Source: Pseudomonas frederiksbergensis (GTDB taxonomy: Bacteria > Pseudomonadota > Gammaproteobacteria > Pseudomonadales > Pseudomonadaceae). Taken from it: a stretch of DNA of 64,000 nt. Below, piece after piece: positions 62,403 through 64,000 of this stretch. The notes below the pieces were generated by a model. That model ran no database searches and was not told the origin of the DNA. It worked only from the letters and a program-made list of their open reading frames with translations. Every line of letters starts with the position of its first letter. The stretch's first letter is position 1. The DNA lies in contig NZ_JQGJ02000023.1 in assembly GCF_000802155.2 (NCBI RefSeq), positions 1-64,000 of the forward strand, in the 5' to 3' direction. A program made the position numbers and the translations under genes.

Positions 62403-63797
62403 TTAAACAATCCCCGTGGTGTAAAACAGCACAATGGCTAGCCCTGCAACTAGGGTCTTGATGGTGGTGATGGCGAAGATATCGCCATAAGACTGGCGAT
62501 GTGTCAGGCCACATACGATTAACAATGTGATGACTGCGCCGTTGTGCGGCAGCGTATCCATCCCGCCGCTAGCCATGGAAGCGATGCGGTGGAAAACCTC
62601 TAGAGGTATGCCTGCTGCATGCGCCGAGGCAATAAAAGTCTCGGCCATGGCTCCAAGGGCGATACTCAGTCCCGCAATAGCAGAACCGGTCAGCGCCGAA
62701 AGCACCGTAATTGAAATAGCCTCATTTAACAGTGGATCAGGAATCGCTTTGAGTGCTGCGGCTGCGACGACGAAGCCTGGGAGAATTGCCATCACGGCTC
62801 CGAAACCATATTCAGTCGCACTGTTCATGGCAGCCAAAATCGACCCTCCAGCTGCAGCTTTACTGCCTTCAGCAAATTTTGGCAGGATCACATGACCACG
62901 TGTAAGCATCAGCGTAATAATGCCTGCGAGTAGTCCGCCAAGTACCGACCACACTGCCGCGTAGGTTTTAATGTCGATGACAACGGCCGCGACCATGCCG
63001 CCGATGCTCAGGCTGTACTTATCCCCATAAAGCTGCGGAATCAGTCGGATCAGGTAGAAGTTGACAACGCACACCACCAGCAGAGGCAGTAGAGCTATCA
63101 GTGGGTGGGATAGTTTTTCGTCCAGATCGGCAGACAGTGGCTCGTTGATATGGCCCATACCATAACCTTCTCCGGCGCGCAAGGCCGCGCGTCGGCGCGA
63201 CTCTAAATAGAGCATGCCCGCAACGAAAATCATCACCCCGCCAATCGTGCCCAGCCAAGGGGCCGCCCACGTGCTGGTCTGAAAAAAAGTAGTAGGAATA
63301 ATATTCTGTATCTGCGGGCTTCCGGGCAGCGAGTCCATAGTGAAGGTAAACGCGCCCAGGGCGATTGCGCCTGGTATCAGACGCTTGGGAATCTGGCCTT
63401 GACGGAACAACTCGGCGGCGAACGGATAAACCGCAAACACCACAACATTCAATGAGACGCCGCCGTAAGTCAGAATTGCGCATGCCAGCACAATCACCAG
63501 CACAGCTCGATGACTACCCACCAGACGGATCAATGCGGCGCTAATAGCGCGTGAGTTACCTGAGATTTCGATCAGTTTTCCGAATAGCGCCCCAAGTAGA
63601 AACACCGGGAAAAAGTTCTTAACGAACATCGCCACCTTTTCCAAAAATATAGCGAAATAGGCGGGTGCTACTGCTGCAGGTTCTGTCAGCAAAATTGCAC
63701 CTAATGCTGCAATAGGGGCGAAAATGATGACGCTGAATCCGCGGTAAGCCATGAAAATCAGGAACGCCAAAGCGGCAAGGATGACGATAACGTCCAT
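62403..63797 (-). CDS. GntP-family permease
   Basis: A 464-residue membrane protein with about 12 helices. The GntP family (gluconate, glycerate or other hydroxyacid:H+ symport) is indicated by KNFFPVFLLGALFGKLIEIS, YGGVSLNVVVFAVYPFA, TFTMDSLPGSPQIQN and ASMASGGMDTLPHNGAVITL. Import of a hydroxyacid would match the D-2-hydroxyacid dehydrogenase nearby; that substrate is inference. It is downstream of the partial aldolase gene in the same orientation. Confidence 0.87.
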   Translation of the reverse strand: MDVIVILAALAFLIFMAYRGFSVIIFAPIAALGAILLTEPAAVAPAYFAIFLEKVAMFVKNFFPVFLLGALFGKLIEISGNSRAISAALIRLVGSHRAVLVIVLACAILTYGGVSLNVVVFAVYPFAAELFRQGQIPKRLIPGAIALGAFTFTMDSLPGSPQIQNIIPTTFFQTSTWAAPWLGTIGGVMIFVAGMLYLESRRRAALRAGEGYGMGHINEPLSADLDEKLSHPLIALLPLLVVCVVNFYLIRLIPQLYGDKYSLSIGGMVAAVVIDIKTYAAVWSVLGGLLAGIITLMLTRGHVILPKFAEGSKAAAGGSILAAMNSATEYGFGAVMAILPGFVVAAAALKAIPDPLLNEAISITVLSALTGSAIAGLSIALGAMAETFIASAHAAGIPLEVFHRIASMASGGMDTLPHNGAVITLLIVCGLTHRQSYGDIFAITTIKTLVAGLAIVLFYTTGIV

Positions 63798-63892
63798 CTG
63801 AAAAGCTCCACATTATTTTAGTTATTTTGGGGGGGGTACAACTGTCTAGCGAGTTGCTGGGGGCGCTTCAATGCCACGCCCCAGCACGCAGC

Positions 63893-64000
63893 TCAATCCT
63901 TCTTCAGCAAATCCAGAGCAACATCAACGATCATGTCTTCCTGCCCACCTACCATGCGTCTCTTGCCTAGTTCGACCAGTATGTCCAGGGTCTTGAGACC
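63893..64000 (-). CDS. C-terminus of a 4-hydroxy-2-oxovalerate aldolase (DmpG/MhpE type), 5' part outside the window
   Basis: The last 35 codons are visible on the minus strand. ELGKRRMVGGQEDMIVDVAL closely resembles the C-terminal end of the DmpG/MhpE/BphI aldolases, which split 4-hydroxy-2-oxoacids to pyruvate and an aldehyde. The gene runs off the right edge. The gap to the GntP permease contains a hairpin (GCTGGGGGCG at 63856-63865 with CGCCCCAGC at 63877-63885) without a T-run. Confidence 0.7.
   Translation of the reverse strand, partial: GLKTLDILVELGKRRMVGGQEDMIVDVALDLLKKD

Noticed and set aside
48537..64000. A second copy of the tRNA-Gly 3' end as the far attachment site
   Set aside because: No matching segment was seen by eye, so no attR is claimed; it may lie beyond the window or be lost.

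Overview
The window reads as a chromosome segment of a Pseudomonas, most likely of the P. fluorescens group. The evidence is the gene order gltA / sdhCDAB-sucAB-lpdG-sucCD, the fabB-fabA-hybrid kinase and gpsA-sixA-thioesterase neighbourhoods, Pseudomonas-type REP palindromes (13-bp arms around TGTGGGAGCGAGC), high GC, and proteins that I recognise as Pseudomonas-like. No database search was possible, so identities rest on motifs, lengths and gene order.

Region 1 (1-15.4 kb) is central carbon metabolism. It holds the end of a DUF485 gene coupled to the acetate symporter actP, convergent citrate synthase gltA, and a long forward run sdhCDAB-sucAB-lpdG-sucCD that supplies most of the TCA cycle from 2-oxoglutarate to fumarate. 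The divergent gltA and sdh promoters are both legible. A 139-bp hairpin-rich element with 15-bp terminal inverted repeats lies between actP and gltA.

Region 2 (15.4-48 kb) is ordinary core genome: brnQ, htpG, hotdog thioesterases, a dienelactone-hydrolase-like protein, a pirin, fabA/fabB, gpsA, sixA, alpha/beta hydrolases, an OmpR-type two-component system, pyrF, a MocR-type regulator and a chemoreceptor. Its least ordinary part is a tightly packed operon of a TonB-dependent receptor, a solitary periplasmic binding protein and a hybrid histidine kinase (26.9-31.9 kb). A 27-codon ORF translationally coupled to a DUF4892 gene lies at 36.3 kb.

Region 3 (48.1-59.2 kb) is accessory DNA beginning at two tandem tRNA-Glu/tRNA-Gly pairs. 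A P4-type tyrosine integrase sits immediately downstream and carries an extra C-terminal region resembling Xre/MbcA/ParS antitoxin domains. Behind it lie gene debris, an intact pagL lipid A deacylase, a decayed response-regulator receiver, a PadR-chrA unit divergent from a TauE/SafE exporter, and a Tn3-family module (resolvase, RHH/PIN toxin-antitoxin pair, transposase with many lesions) that abuts an IS21-type remnant.

Region 4 (59.2-64 kb) is a catabolic cassette: a FadR/GntR regulator divergent from a D-2-hydroxyacid dehydrogenase, an IclR regulator, a GntP-type permease, and the end of a 4-hydroxy-2-oxovalerate-aldolase-like gene at the window edge. Whether it belongs to the island or to the core chromosome cannot be decided here, because no second attachment site is visible.
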